Of a stretch of DNA of 64,000 bases, positions 43,758 to 59,291 are shown in pieces. Made by a program: the position numbers and the translations under genes. Within the stretch, counting starts at the first letter, position 1. Each line of letters starts with the position of its first letter. The stretch is from Roseivivax marinus. Its GTDB lineage: Bacteria; Pseudomonadota; Alphaproteobacteria; Rhodobacterales; Rhodobacteraceae. The DNA is taken from the NCBI RefSeq assembly GCF_900109705.1, contig NZ_FOAI01000003.1:248001-312000 (forward strand). The letters run 5' to 3'. Under the pieces are notes generated by a model. The model was not told the DNA's origin, searched no databases, and saw only the letters and a list, made by a program, of their open reading frames with translations.

Positions 43758-46175
43758 GTGGGCGTGACACGGATGGACAAGACCGCGCCGGCGGCGGCCG
43801 AAGATGCCGTCGCCCGGCTGGTGCGCGGCTACGCGCCGCCGGCGGGCGTGGCCGACGAAATGCTGGACGCAGCGGGTCAGGTGCGGCCGGTCTGGCGTCC
43901 CTTCCTCGACCGCTTCGCGCACCTGTCGGCCGAGGACCTGTCGCGCCGCTTCGCCCGTGGCGATCACTACCTGCGCGATGCGGGCATCTTCCACCGTCAG
44001 GTGGACGAGGGTGGCGCGTCGGAGCGGGACTGGCCTCTCAGTCACGTCCCGGTCCTGCTGGAAGAGGCAGACTGGACCCGGATCAAGACCGCCGTCATCC
44101 AGCGGGTCGACTTGCTCGAGTCCGTGCTCGCCGATCTCTACGGCGCAGGCTGGCTGGTGCGCGAGGGAGTGCTGCCGGCGGAACTGGTCGCCGGAAACCC
44201 CGCCTTCCTGCGGCCGATGGTGGGCGTCCGGCCGCCCTCGGGGCATTACCTGCACTTCGCCGCCTTCGAGATCGGCCGCGCGCCGGACGGGTCGTGGTTC
44301 GTGCTTGGCGACCGGACCGAGGCGCCCTCGGGCGCGGGCTTCGCGCTCGAGAACCGGGTCGCGACCATGCGGGTCTTCTCGGATCCGTTCGACCATGACC
44401 GCGTGCACCGGCTTGCGGGCTTCTTCGGCGGCTTTCGCGACGCTCTCGGCGCCTCGGCCCGCGCGCTCGACGGCCGCATGGCGATCCTGACTCCGGGGCT
44501 CGGGACCGAGACCTACGACGAACACGCCTACATCGCGCGCTATCTCGGGATGATGTTGCTGGAGGGCGAGGATCTGACCGTGGTCGGCGGCCGGGTGATG
44601 GTCCGCACGGTGGCGGGGCTGAAGCCGATCTCGGTGCTTTGGCGCAGGCTCGACGCGGCCTTCGCGGATCCGCTGGAGCTGGACGACCGGTCGGCGCTCG
44701 GGACGCCGGGGCTGGTTTCGGCGATGCGTGCCGGCAACGTGTGCATGGCCAACGCCCTCGGCGCGGGGCTGGTGCAGACGCGGGCGCTGCTGGCGTTCCT
44801 GCCGCGCATTTCGGACTACCTGACGGGTGCGCCGCTCGAGATGCCCAACATCGCCACGTGGTGGTGCGGCCAGCGGCGCGAGCGCGAGTATGTCATCGGC
44901 CAGCACGCGCGGATGATGGTGGGGCCGGCGCTGAGCCAGGAGCTTCCCTTCGAGGCCACCGGCGATACGCTGATCGCCGGCCGTTTCCAGGACGGCCGCG
45001 ACGCGGATCCGGCAATGTGGATCGAGAAGCACGGCCGCGATCTCGTGGGTCAGGAAGCCGTGAACCTCTCGACAACCCCGGTCTGGGAGGACGGCGCCTT
45101 TCGTCCGCGTCCGGTGATGATCCGGGTCTTCGCGGCGCGCACAGCCTCGGGCTGGAAGGTGATGCCTGGCGGCTTCGCCCGGATCGGGGCGTCCGAGGAT
45201 GCCACCGCGCTGTCCTTGCGCCGCGGGGGCCGGGTGGCCGATGTCTGGGTGGTCTCGCCCGATACAGTGCCCACGGAGTCGCTCGCGCGTTCCGACGGGC
45301 CGTTCCGCCGCGCTGCAGACAGCCTTCTGCCCGCCCGCGCCGCCGACAACCTGATGTGGCTCGGCCGCTACGTGGAAAGGGCGGAGCACATGATCCGCCT
45401 CCTCAGGGCCTACCACCTGAGGTTGGCCGAGACCGGCCGTGCGGACGACCCGCGCGTGGAGCGTATCGGCGCGCATCTCGAGGCGCTCGGCGTCCCGCGC
45501 GAGATCGCGGCCAAGGGCGCGGTCTCCGAGACGCTCGATGCGGCGATTCGCGCGGCGTCCAAGGTGCGGGACCGCTTTTCGGTGGATGGCTGGGCGGCGC
45601 TACGCGACTTGCGCGCGGACCTCGCCGATCACAGCGCACGGCTCACACCGGGCGACGAGGCGGCGCGGGCGCTGTCCGAACTTCTGCGCGGCACCGCGGG
45701 GTTCGCGGGCCTAGTCCATGACAACATGTACCGTTTCGTCGGCTGGCGCTTCTTGTCCATCGGCCGCGCGTTGGAGCGCGCCGCGGGCATGATCGCAACG
45801 CTGCGCGACTTCGCCGACGCCGAGGCGCCGGAGGGCTGTCTCGACGCGGCGGTCGAGGTCGGCGACAGCGTGATGACCCACCGCCGCCGCTACCAGATCG
45901 AGACCAACCGCGAGACGGTGATCGACCTTCTGGCACTCGACGCGCGCAACCCGCGCTCGATCCACTTCCAGATCGCGTTGATCCGGCGGCTTGCGGCGGA
46001 CCTTCCTGGGGCCGAGGTGTCCGGTGCCCTGTCCGAGCCGATGCGCGCGATCCTGCGGATCGAGACGCAGCTTGCCACTGCCGAGCCGTCCGAACTGGAC
46101 GACCGCGCGCTGCGCAAGCTCGCCCGAGGGGTCGCGGGCATTTCCGAGCGGCTGACAGCCGCCCACCTGTCCTGA
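43758..46175 (+). CDS. Circularly permuted ATP-grasp ligase fused to alpha-E domain
   Basis: Protein of about 805 residues joining two parts often encoded separately. Residues about 70-500 are the circularly permuted ATP-grasp type 2 domain (DUF404/DUF407), with MAILTPGLGTETYDEHAYIARYLG and VMVRTVAGLKPISVLWRR. From about 520 the helical alpha-E domain (DUF403) follows, starting ARAADNLMWLGRYVERAEHMIRLLR. ATP-grasp enzymes join a carboxylate to an amine using ATP. The start is uncertain: this GTG, a GTG at 43764 or an ATG at 43773; none has a strong ribosome-binding site. The second transglutaminase gene follows after 15 bases. Confidence 0.85.
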   Translation: MGVTRMDKTAPAAAEDAVARLVRGYAPPAGVADEMLDAAGQVRPVWRPFLDRFAHLSAEDLSRRFARGDHYLRDAGIFHRQVDEGGASERDWPLSHVPVLLEEADWTRIKTAVIQRVDLLESVLADLYGAGWLVREGVLPAELVAGNPAFLRPMVGVRPPSGHYLHFAAFEIGRAPDGSWFVLGDRTEAPSGAGFALENRVATMRVFSDPFDHDRVHRLAGFFGGFRDALGASARALDGRMAILTPGLGTETYDEHAYIARYLGMMLLEGEDLTVVGGRVMVRTVAGLKPISVLWRRLDAAFADPLELDDRSALGTPGLVSAMRAGNVCMANALGAGLVQTRALLAFLPRISDYLTGAPLEMPNIATWWCGQRREREYVIGQHARMMVGPALSQELPFEATGDTLIAGRFQDGRDADPAMWIEKHGRDLVGQEAVNLSTTPVWEDGAFRPRPVMIRVFAARTASGWKVMPGGFARIGASEDATALSLRRGGRVADVWVVSPDTVPTESLARSDGPFRRAADSLLPARAADNLMWLGRYVERAEHMIRLLRAYHLRLAETGRADDPRVERIGAHLEALGVPREIAAKGAVSETLDAAIRAASKVRDRFSVDGWAALRDLRADLADHSARLTPGDEAARALSELLRGTAGFAGLVHDNMYRFVGWRFLSIGRALERAAGMIATLRDFADAEAPEGCLDAAVEVGDSVMTHRRRYQIETNRETVIDLLALDARNPRSIHFQIALIRRLAADLPGAEVSGALSEPMRAILRIETQLATAEPSELDDRALRKLARGVAGISERLTAAHLS

Positions 46176-46190
46176 GGCGGCGCCCGCGTC

Positions 46191-47072
46191 ATGCGCTACG
46201 ACCTGACCCTCGAGATCGGCTACGACTACGGCGCCCCAGCGCCCTCGGCCCGGTGCGTGCTGCGTGTGGCGCCGCGGCGGGTCGCGGGCGAGCAGCGCGT
46301 CGAGGCCGAGCGCCTGCGCGTGACGCCGGAGCCGGGCGAGATCGCCTATCGCACGGACTTTTTCGGAAACTCCGTCACCGAGATGGGCTTCACCGACCCG
46401 TTGCAGGTGGTCACCGTGCGTCTCAGCGCCCGGATCGAGAGGCTTGCCCGTCCGCCGCAGCTCGATCTGACCCCGCGGCTCGACCGGCTCGCCGCCGAGA
46501 TCGGCACCCGCAGCGCGCTCGGCCCGGAGTCGCCCGACCACTTCGTGTCGGCGTCACCGCGCATCGGCTACGAGCCGGCCATAGCCGCCTTCGCGCACGC
46601 ACTCATCGGCCCGCAGATGACCGCGCTCGGCGCGGTGCAGACGATCGGTCAGGCGTTGCACACGCACATGACGTTCGACGCCGAAGCGACCGACGTGGAC
46701 ACCGAGCCGGGCCATGCCTTCGCCGAGGGGAGGGGCGTGTGCCAGGACTTCAGCCACGTGATGATCGCAGGGCTGCGCGCGGTGGGGGTTCCGGCAGGCT
46801 ACGTCTCCGGGTTCCTGCGTACCGAGCCGCCGGCCGGCCAGCCGCGCCTCGCCGGGGCGGATGCGATGCACGCCTGGGTGCGGGCGTGGTGCGGGGCCGA
46901 GACCGGCTGGATCGACTACGACCCCACCAACCACATGATGGTCGGCACCGATCACATCGTTGTCGCGGTCGGCCGCGACTATTCGGACGTCGCCCCGGTG
47001 AAGGGCGCGGTGCGCTCGGCCGGGGTCCAGGCGTCGCACCACAGCGTGGATCTCGTGCCGCTGGGCGAGTGA
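46191..47072 (+). CDS. Transglutaminase-like cysteine protease-fold protein
   Basis: Protein of 293 residues. A beta-rich N-terminal domain (LTLEIGYDYGAPAPSARCVLRVAPRR) precedes a transglutaminase-like core with Cys184 (GVCQDFSHV), His227 (MHAWVRAW) and Asp244 (DYDPTNH). All three catalytic residues are present, so peptidase, transferase or transpeptidase activity is plausible. It belongs to the alpha-E/ATP-grasp associated group and ends with VDLVPLGE. It is 15 bases downstream of the ATP-grasp/alpha-E gene, clearly the same operon. Confidence 0.87.
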   Translation: MRYDLTLEIGYDYGAPAPSARCVLRVAPRRVAGEQRVEAERLRVTPEPGEIAYRTDFFGNSVTEMGFTDPLQVVTVRLSARIERLARPPQLDLTPRLDRLAAEIGTRSALGPESPDHFVSASPRIGYEPAIAAFAHALIGPQMTALGAVQTIGQALHTHMTFDAEATDVDTEPGHAFAEGRGVCQDFSHVMIAGLRAVGVPAGYVSGFLRTEPPAGQPRLAGADAMHAWVRAWCGAETGWIDYDPTNHMMVGTDHIVVAVGRDYSDVAPVKGAVRSAGVQASHHSVDLVPLGE

Positions 47073-47251
47073 GCCGCCGGGGCAGTGCGCGACGGCGGCA
47101 TCGGTGCAAGAGTGTCCGTATCAACCGACACGCCTGTCTCCGAGGCGGTCACCGACCGTGCGTCGGGATCAGCGTCCGGATCGGGCGGCCGTCTCTGGCC
47201 ACGCGCGGCCGTGTGCGCCACACTCCGGCAGGGACACGGAGGCCGAACCAC

Positions 47252-48097
47252 ATGCACGCGATCTACAGCGACACGCTCTGCGACCTGGGAGAATCCCCGC
47301 TCTGGCACCCCGAGGAGGGGGCGCTCTATTGGGTGGACATCATCGGCAAGAAGCTCCTGCGGCGCGACACGCGGGGCGAGCGGATCTGGCACTGGGACCG
47401 CCACATCTCGGCCCTGGGCTGGGTGGATGCAGGCAAGCTGCTGGTCGCGACCGAGACCGACCTCGTGCTGTTCGACACCGGGACAGAAACGGAAACGCGC
47501 CTTGCGGGACTCGAGGAGACCCGTTCCGAGACCCGCAGCAACGACGGCCGGGCGGATCCGTGGGGCGGGTTCTGGATCTCGACCATGGCCAAGGACAAGG
47601 CGGCCGGTGCCGGGGCGATCTACCGCTTCTTCGGAGGCGAGGTCCGCAAGCTCTACGACGGGATGTCGATCCCCAACTCGATCTGCTTCGCGCCGGGCGG
47701 GGCCTACGCCTATTTCGGCGACAGCGACGCCCACGTGGTCCGACGCGTGACCCTCGACGAGGCCGGCTGGCCCGCCCGCGCGCCCGAAACCTTCCTCGAT
47801 CTCTCGCCCGAAGGTCTGCGCCCGGACGGCGCGGTGGTCGACAGCCACGGCAATCTCTGGAGCGCGCAGGCCGGTGCCGGACGGGTGGCGTGCTACACGC
47901 CCGAGGGCCGTTTCATGACGGCGGCGGGCTTCGCCTCCGGGCAGACCACGTGTCCGGCTTTCGGCGGAGCGGACCTCAAGACGCTGTTCGTGACGACGGC
48001 CGCCGAGGGCGCGGGCGCCGACGATCCGCTGGCCGGGGTGACCTTCGCGGTGCCCATGGGCTTTTCCGGGCAGCGCGCGAACCGGGTGGTGCTTTAG
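47252..48097 (+). CDS. SMP-30/gluconolactonase/regucalcin-family lactonase
   Basis: Protein of 281 residues with the six-bladed SGL propeller. The metal-binding residues appear as Glu14 (LGESPLW), SNDGRADPWGGFWISTM, SIPNSICFAPGG and PDGAVVDSHGNLW. These enzymes hydrolyse sugar lactones with a divalent metal. The ATG has GGAGG upstream. It is 179 bases after the transglutaminase gene; it may be independent of that system and instead process lactones made by a periplasmic sugar dehydrogenase. Confidence 0.88.
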   Translation: MHAIYSDTLCDLGESPLWHPEEGALYWVDIIGKKLLRRDTRGERIWHWDRHISALGWVDAGKLLVATETDLVLFDTGTETETRLAGLEETRSETRSNDGRADPWGGFWISTMAKDKAAGAGAIYRFFGGEVRKLYDGMSIPNSICFAPGGAYAYFGDSDAHVVRRVTLDEAGWPARAPETFLDLSPEGLRPDGAVVDSHGNLWSAQAGAGRVACYTPEGRFMTAAGFASGQTTCPAFGGADLKTLFVTTAAEGAGADDPLAGVTFAVPMGFSGQRANRVVL

Positions 48098-48310
48098 GCC
48101 CGCGCGCGTCACTCGCTTGAAACGTCGCGCAAATGTGGGCGCTTTTTGCTGCAACCGACCAGTTCGCAGACACGAATGAGTTCAGGTGCGCCGCGTCGCG
48201 TCCGGCGAGGGCCGCGCGGGTTCGGTCCCCGACGCGGAAAGCACGGGTCTCGCTCGCTCCGCCCGTCAAACCGGATGACCCCGCCGGATCCCGGCACGGC
48301 CGTCCCAAGC

Positions 48311-48341
48311 CCCGCCCGCGCCACCAGTCGACGCGGGCGGG
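48311..48341 (-). terminator. Terminator after the GH13 gene
   Basis: Perfect 10-bp GC stem CCCGCCCGCG/CGCGGGCGGG with an 11-base loop, 10 bases after the minus-strand stop. Only a weak T-stretch follows. It separates this gene from the convergent SMP-30 gene. Confidence 0.5.
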
Positions 48342-48351
48342 CCAAAGCGGC

Positions 48352-50730
48352 TCACTCCGGCGCCGGCCGGGTGAATACGAGCGCCATCGAGTCCTTCATG
48401 ATGAGCGGACCGGACTCGTATTCCTCGCCGATGCCCGGCGTCCGCAGGGCACAGGTCCACTTGAAGCCCTCGAGCCCCGGGATCTTCAGACGCAGCGGGT
48501 CGAAATCCGCGGTCTCTTTCCCCTCCATGTGGATGATCGAATAGACCTGCTCGCCGTCCGGACCATGCCGCAGGGAGGTGAAGATCGTGCGCCCCTCCAG
48601 CGGCTCGATGTAGCTGAAGTGATCCTTCGGGCCGTAATTGTCCCGCAGCCAAGGGCGCGCGGCCCGGAAGTCGCGCAGGCTCAGCGCGAAGTTGGACTGC
48701 ACCGGGTCGAGAGAGCCCAGCGTATGGCCGATGTTGCAGTAGTCGTGCATGTCGTCCATCCACGCCCGCGCCACCTGCTTGAGCGTCTGCGGCGTGTAGT
48801 GCGGCCCGGCGAGCGGCGGATCGGTCGTGTTCAGGAGCCGCGCGATGTCCTCGAGGTCGTAATCCGTCACCTCGACGAGCGCGGGCAGGAAGGTGCAGAA
48901 GCGCGCGAGATCGGCGCGTGTCTCGAAGCCCAGCTCCTTCAGGCGCGTGAAGTTACCCGGGATCATGTAACTGTATTCATCCACCTGCCAGCGCAGCGAG
49001 ATCGCCTCTTCGGCCACCACCTTCACGCCGTAGCGGTCGTCCTGATTGCGCACGAAGCCCCAGGAGGCGCGCGCCATCGCGTTGAGGAAGTCCATCGGAA
49101 CGCCCGGCAGCGCCACGTAGGTCAGCATGTGGGCCGCGGGGTTGTCGTAGGCCTTGTCGAGGATCTCCATCCGCGTGTTGCCGAGCCGGGTGTTGATGTT
49201 CATCTTCGGGCTGACCTGCGTGCCGCGCCGCAGGGTGTCGTGGTTCGACGTGCCCGAGATCCAGTTCGAACCGCTGTTGAGGCATTCGCGGATGCGCCAG
49301 TACTTGCCCAGCCAGAAGGTGTAGAGGAACGGCGTGTTGTGGGCGAAGGTCAGGGGGCCCCACTGGAACACGTCCTCGTCGCGCTGCGCCTCGATCACAG
49401 CGCGGTAGGTCGAGGACAGTTCCCAGTCCTCCTGCGGCCAGGGGCGGCCGTCCTCGAAGATGAACCACGGGCGATAGCGGGTTCCCGCGACCTCCTGCAC
49501 CACGTCGGCCATGCTTTGCAGGTATTCGTCGTCGTGACGCAGCACCTGCGCGCCCGCGTCCCAGTACTTGAAGTCCTGCGCGCCGTCGACGCGCACGCCG
49601 TCGGCGCCGAAGTTCACCTTGCGCCGCTGCATCTCGAGCAGGATCGCCCGCACGGCGGGGTCCTGGTAGGCGAGGTTCTGACCGTACATGTTCGGCCCGG
49701 CGAAGAAGTGGTCGTTCAGGACTCGCAGGCCCTGGTTATCCGAGTGACCGTAGACCACGTCGAAGATCAGCTTCTTGGGCGTGCCGGGGAAGTTGTGCAG
49801 CGCCGCTGCAAGGTCCACCAACTCGTCCGGGCGACCCGACTCCAGCAGCACCGGGTTCACCGTGGCCATGCCCGCGATGACGTTGTCGTAGCCCCAGTTG
49901 GTGGTATCGGGACGCAGGAGCGACACGGTCACGCCGTGGTCGGTGCCGTCGTGCTCTTCCCAGAAATCCGGGCCGGCCTCGTAGACGGTGGTGGGCTCGA
50001 CGGGCAGGAGCTGTACCGCCTCGTAGCCGAGATAGATCTGGTCGGCGGGATCCATGGGCAGGCCGCGGGCCTCGCGCTCGGCCAGCCGCTCGAATTGGCG
50101 GGTCAGCGAGGCGAGCGTGCCGCCGGCGGTGGCGGTGGGCACGTGGATCTGCAGGATGTTCGACACCGGTCCGAGCTTCGCCGGTTCGCCGTCCTGCGCC
50201 AGCGCGGCCCAGTATGCACTGTCGCCTCGGGCCGCGAGCATCGCCTCGACATCGTATAGCTCGGCCGGGGCCATGGCGCCGAAGGGCAGGGACATCGCAA
50301 GCGGATCGAGAATGCGGTGCCACTGGTCCTCGGCATCGCGCCAGACGAGGGCGTAGAAGTCGCCGACCTGATCGCGGTTGCCCGCGACCATGCCCCGGAC
50401 GCACGAATAGGCGTGGCCCTCGACGCGGATGGTGGGGACGTAGAGCCGCTCGAACCTGATCTCCTGGTGCGCGCGTCCGAGGTCCAGCGGCTCTTCCGGC
50501 GACAGGATCTCGAGGAAGATGTCGCCCGAGGGCACGCGCATGTCCTGAAGCTCTGGCACCCAGAATCCGAAAGAGGCCAGCCCGTCTGCATCCACCTGCC
50601 CGCCGAGGCCCCGGGCGATCTCCTGTTCGGCCTCGAAGCGCGAATGCGCCGTGGTCAGGATCTGCTCGCAGGCTTCGGCGCGCGCGGTGGCGGCGGCCTC
50701 GTCGAAGGTGATGCGGTCGGCGAGGGGCAT
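48352..50730 (-). CDS. gghA: GH13-family glycosidase resembling glucosylglycerol hydrolase
   Basis: Protein of 792 residues with the alpha-amylase catalytic regions: DVVYGH (324-329), GVRVDG with nucleophile Asp382, FIFEDG with Glu426, and SNHD (495-498). An N-terminal domain of about 190 residues and the unusual SGTSNHDT/CLNSGSNW stretch differ from ordinary amylases and recall the cyanobacterial GghA family that splits glucosylglycerol into glucose and glycerol. The position, at the end of a block containing ggpS, supports this. No signal peptide, so it is cytoplasmic. An AGGAG site precedes the ATG. The exact substrate is inferred. Confidence 0.75.
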   Translation of the reverse strand: MPLADRITFDEAAATARAEACEQILTTAHSRFEAEQEIARGLGGQVDADGLASFGFWVPELQDMRVPSGDIFLEILSPEEPLDLGRAHQEIRFERLYVPTIRVEGHAYSCVRGMVAGNRDQVGDFYALVWRDAEDQWHRILDPLAMSLPFGAMAPAELYDVEAMLAARGDSAYWAALAQDGEPAKLGPVSNILQIHVPTATAGGTLASLTRQFERLAEREARGLPMDPADQIYLGYEAVQLLPVEPTTVYEAGPDFWEEHDGTDHGVTVSLLRPDTTNWGYDNVIAGMATVNPVLLESGRPDELVDLAAALHNFPGTPKKLIFDVVYGHSDNQGLRVLNDHFFAGPNMYGQNLAYQDPAVRAILLEMQRRKVNFGADGVRVDGAQDFKYWDAGAQVLRHDDEYLQSMADVVQEVAGTRYRPWFIFEDGRPWPQEDWELSSTYRAVIEAQRDEDVFQWGPLTFAHNTPFLYTFWLGKYWRIRECLNSGSNWISGTSNHDTLRRGTQVSPKMNINTRLGNTRMEILDKAYDNPAAHMLTYVALPGVPMDFLNAMARASWGFVRNQDDRYGVKVVAEEAISLRWQVDEYSYMIPGNFTRLKELGFETRADLARFCTFLPALVEVTDYDLEDIARLLNTTDPPLAGPHYTPQTLKQVARAWMDDMHDYCNIGHTLGSLDPVQSNFALSLRDFRAARPWLRDNYGPKDHFSYIEPLEGRTIFTSLRHGPDGEQVYSIIHMEGKETADFDPLRLKIPGLEGFKWTCALRTPGIGEEYESGPLIMKDSMALVFTRPAPE

Positions 50731-50872
50731 GAAGGGCTCCTGTCCATGTCTTGTCTGCGGCGGGCCTGGTGAGAACGGCAAGACGGCGGCCAGCCGGGGA
50801 TTTGCGTCGAACCTCGCCCGATGCCGCGTGGACGGCAAGGGGGCGGGGCGGCACGGGCGGCGGCTTGCCGCG

Positions 50873-50919
50873 GCCGCACGGGGAAGTGACCGCGATTGCG
50901 GCGCTTTCGCCCGTGCGGC
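50873..50919. repeat. 10-base inverted repeat between pgm and the GH13 gene
   Basis: GCCGCACGGG (50873-50882) is perfectly inverted at 50910-50919 with a 27-base spacer, 7 bases after the pgm stop on the minus strand. It may be a long-loop hairpin terminating pgm or a regulatory site for the downstream GH13 gene, whose start is 143 bases away. Confidence 0.35.
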
Positions 50920-50925
50920 GGTCGC

Positions 50926-56534
<5,609 letters not shown>

Positions 56535-56538
<4 letters not shown>

Positions 56539-57932
56539 GAGGGTGTGACGAGGCTCTTCATCAGGTCGGCATAGGCGCGGGCCGACACGTCCCAGCCCAC
56601 GGGGTGAGCCATAGCGTTGCGCATCAGCCGTTGCCAGAGAGGGCGGTCGGACCACAGGGTCGTGAGCTTAACCAGCGCCTGCGCCAGCCGTTCCGATGTA
56701 ACGGGATGAAATTGCAATCCGGTTGCCGCTTTCGCAGCGATGCCTGCCGGAGAGGCATTGATGACGGTATCGGCCAGCCCCCCGGTCAGCGCGACCACCG
56801 GGATGGTGCCGTGGCGCAGACCGTAAAGCTGGGTCAGGCCGCAAGGTTCGAACCGCGACGGCACCAGGATTGCGTCGCCGCCGGCCATCATCCTGTGCGA
56901 TAGCGCCTCGTCGTAGCCGAAGCGCACGGAGATGTTCGGCTCCGCCTCGGCGGCGTCTCGGAAGGCGGCCTCGAGCGCGGGCTCGCCGGAGCCGAGCATC
57001 GCCAGTTGCCCGCCGGTGCCGGTCAGCGCGGGCAGCGCCTCGAGCAGCAGATCGAGGCCCTTCTGGTGGGTGAGCCGCGAAATCACGATGGCCAGCGGTC
57101 CGTCCGAGGGCGGCAGGCCGAATTCCTCCCGCAGCGCGCGGGTGTGTTTCGCCTTGCCCCGGGGCGAGGCGTAGGGCGGCGTCCAGGCTGCGGTGTCGAT
57201 GCCGTTGAGGATGCCGCAGAGAACCCCCCGCCGGGCGCGCAGCAGACCGTCGAGGCCCATACCGAATTCGGGCTCGAGGAGTTCGGCGGCGTAGGTCGGG
57301 CTGACCGTATTGATCGCGTCGGCATGGACCAGACCGGCCTTTAGCGCGCTGATCTGGCCGTAGTACTCGAAGCCCTCCGACGTGAAACCTTCGGCCGGCA
57401 GACCGAGCGCGGCAAGTTTCTCGGCCGGGGCAAGGCCTTGGAAAGCGATGTTGTGAATCGTGACGATGGTCGGCACCCGCGCGCCGAGGGCCTGCAGGTA
57501 GACCGGCGTCAGCGCGGCCTGCCAGTCGTGGAGGTGCATGAGATCCGGCCGCCAGCCGTCCACGCCCTCGGCGCCGATTCGCGCAGCGGCCATGGAAAGC
57601 GCCGCGAAGCGTTCGGGATTGTCCGGCCAGTCGGCGCCGTCGGGACCCAGATACGGCCCTCCCGCCCGGTCGAAGAGATGCGGCGCGTCGAGCGCGTAGA
57701 GCGTCGTCTGCCCAAGCCGCCCCTCCACCAATCGCGCGGGGCCGCCGAACGTCTCGCCCAGATCGTGCGCCGGGCCGGTCGCGGCGGCCATGACCGCAGG
57801 GTAGCCCGGCAGCAAGGTGCGCATTTCGACGCCCTCGGCCGCGAGCGCGCCGGGCAGGGCGCCCGCCACGTCCGCCAGTCCGCCGGTCTTGACCAGCGGC
57901 ACGGCCTCGGAGGCGACCGACAGCGCCCGCAT
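56535..57932 (-). CDS. glgA: Glycogen synthase (ADP-glucose)
   Basis: Protein of 465 residues of GT5. The ADP-glucose binding KTGGLADV is at 15-22, HLHDWQA follows, and the C-terminal half has VISRLTHQKGLDLLLEALP and PSRFEPCGLTQLYGLRHGTIPVV with the catalytic Glu. It extends glucan chains from ADP-glucose. The start shares one base with the glgC stop (TGATG) and the stop overlaps glgX. Confidence 0.95.
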
Positions 57933-59212
57933 CAGAGCGCGGCCTCGCGCGCATCGATCATGTCCTGCGTGATGAGGGTGACACCGCCGCTGGTGACTCG
58001 GAACCAGCGGGCGTCCTCGTCGGCGTCCTCTCCCACGACAAGTCCCTCGGGGATGTGCACGCCGCGGTCGATGACCACGTTCGAAAGCCGCGCATGCCGC
58101 GCAATATGGGCGTGCGGCAGCACCACCGCGCGGTCGAGCGAGGAATACGAGTTGGTGTGCACCATGGTGAACAAGAGCGACTCGCGGATCTCGGTGCCCG
58201 AGACGATGCATCCGCCCGAGATCAGCGAGGACACCGCCGAGCCGCGCCTGTCGTCCTCGTCGTGGATGAACTTCGCGGGCGGGACGCTTTCGGAATAGGT
58301 CCAGATCGGCCAGTCGCGGTCCCACAGGTCGAGGTCGGGCGCGAAGTTCGTGAGGTCGAGGTTCGCCCGCCAGAACGCGTCGACCGTGCCCACGTCGCGC
58401 CAATAAGCCGGCGCCTCGGTCGAGGCGCGCACGCAGGAGTCCCCGAACCGGTGCGCCTGCGCCTTGCCGCCGGCGACGATATCGGGGATCAGGTCGTTTC
58501 CGAAATCGTGGGTGGATTCAGGATCTTCCGCGTCTTTCTTCAACAGGTCGCGCAGGAAGTCCCAGTTGAAAACGTAGATCCCCATCGAGGCCAGCGTCAC
58601 GTCCGGATCGTCCGGCGTGCCCGGCGGATCAGCAGGCTTTTCGAGGAAAGAGGTGATGACGTCGTTTGCGTCCACGGCCATCACGCCGAAGGCCGAGGCT
58701 TCCTTGCGCGGCACCGTCAAACAGCCGATCGTCACGTCCGCGCCGCTGGCGACGTGATGCTCGATCATCCGCTCGTAATCCATCTTGTAGATGTGATCCC
58801 CGGCCAGGATCAGCACGAAGTCCACGCCGTAACTGTCGACGATATCGATATTTTGCGCGACCGCGTCCGCTGTGCCGCGATACCAGCTCTGGTCGTTCAT
58901 GCGCTGGCTCGCGGGCAGGATGTCGAGGAACTCGTTGCGCTCGGCGCGGAAGAAGTTCCAGCCGCGCTGGCAGTGCCGGATCAGGCTGTGCGCCTTGTAC
59001 TGCGTGGCGACCGCGATCTTGCGGATACCCGAGTTCAGCGCGTTCGACAGCGCGAAGTCGATGATCCGCGTCTTGCCGCCGAAGTAGACGGCCGGCTTCA
59101 CGCGCCGGTCGGTCAGTTCGCGCAGCCGCGATCCGCGTCCGCCGGCCAGAACGAAGGCCATGGAGCGGTGCGCGAGGCGGCTGCGGCGCGCGAGTAGATT
59201 GGTCGATGACAT
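57932..59212 (-). CDS. glgC: Glucose-1-phosphate adenylyltransferase
   Basis: Protein of 426 residues. The nucleotidyl-transferase domain starts [30 protein letters not shown], continues [26 protein letters not shown] and FLEKPADPP, and is followed by a left-handed beta-helix (about 300-426). It makes ADP-glucose from ATP and glucose-1-phosphate. ADP-glucose is the donor for both GlgA and GgpS in this block. A strong GGAGGGAGG site precedes the ATG; it is 79 bases downstream of glgB. Confidence 0.96.
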   Translation of the reverse strand: MSSTNLLARRSRLAHRSMAFVLAGGRGSRLRELTDRRVKPAVYFGGKTRIIDFALSNALNSGIRKIAVATQYKAHSLIRHCQRGWNFFRAERNEFLDILPASQRMNDQSWYRGTADAVAQNIDIVDSYGVDFVLILAGDHIYKMDYERMIEHHVASGADVTIGCLTVPRKEASAFGVMAVDANDVITSFLEKPADPPGTPDDPDVTLASMGIYVFNWDFLRDLLKKDAEDPESTHDFGNDLIPDIVAGGKAQAHRFGDSCVRASTEAPAYWRDVGTVDAFWRANLDLTNFAPDLDLWDRDWPIWTYSESVPPAKFIHDEDDRRGSAVSSLISGGCIVSGTEIRESLLFTMVHTNSYSSLDRAVVLPHAHIARHARLSNVVIDRGVHIPEGLVVGEDADEDARWFRVTSGGVTLITQDMIDAREAAL

Positions 59213-59291
59213 GGTCGGTCCTCCCTCCGGGCCGGTGGGCCCGCGTCGGTCCGAGCATGGCAGTGCGACGCGGCGCGGGCTAGGGGCGGCG

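Noticed and set aside
40104-45476. A 1790-codon open frame on the minus strand opposite the amidoligase operon
   Set aside because: It is antisense to three well-supported genes, with His/Arg/Gly-rich composition typical of GC-rich shadow frames and no domain motif.
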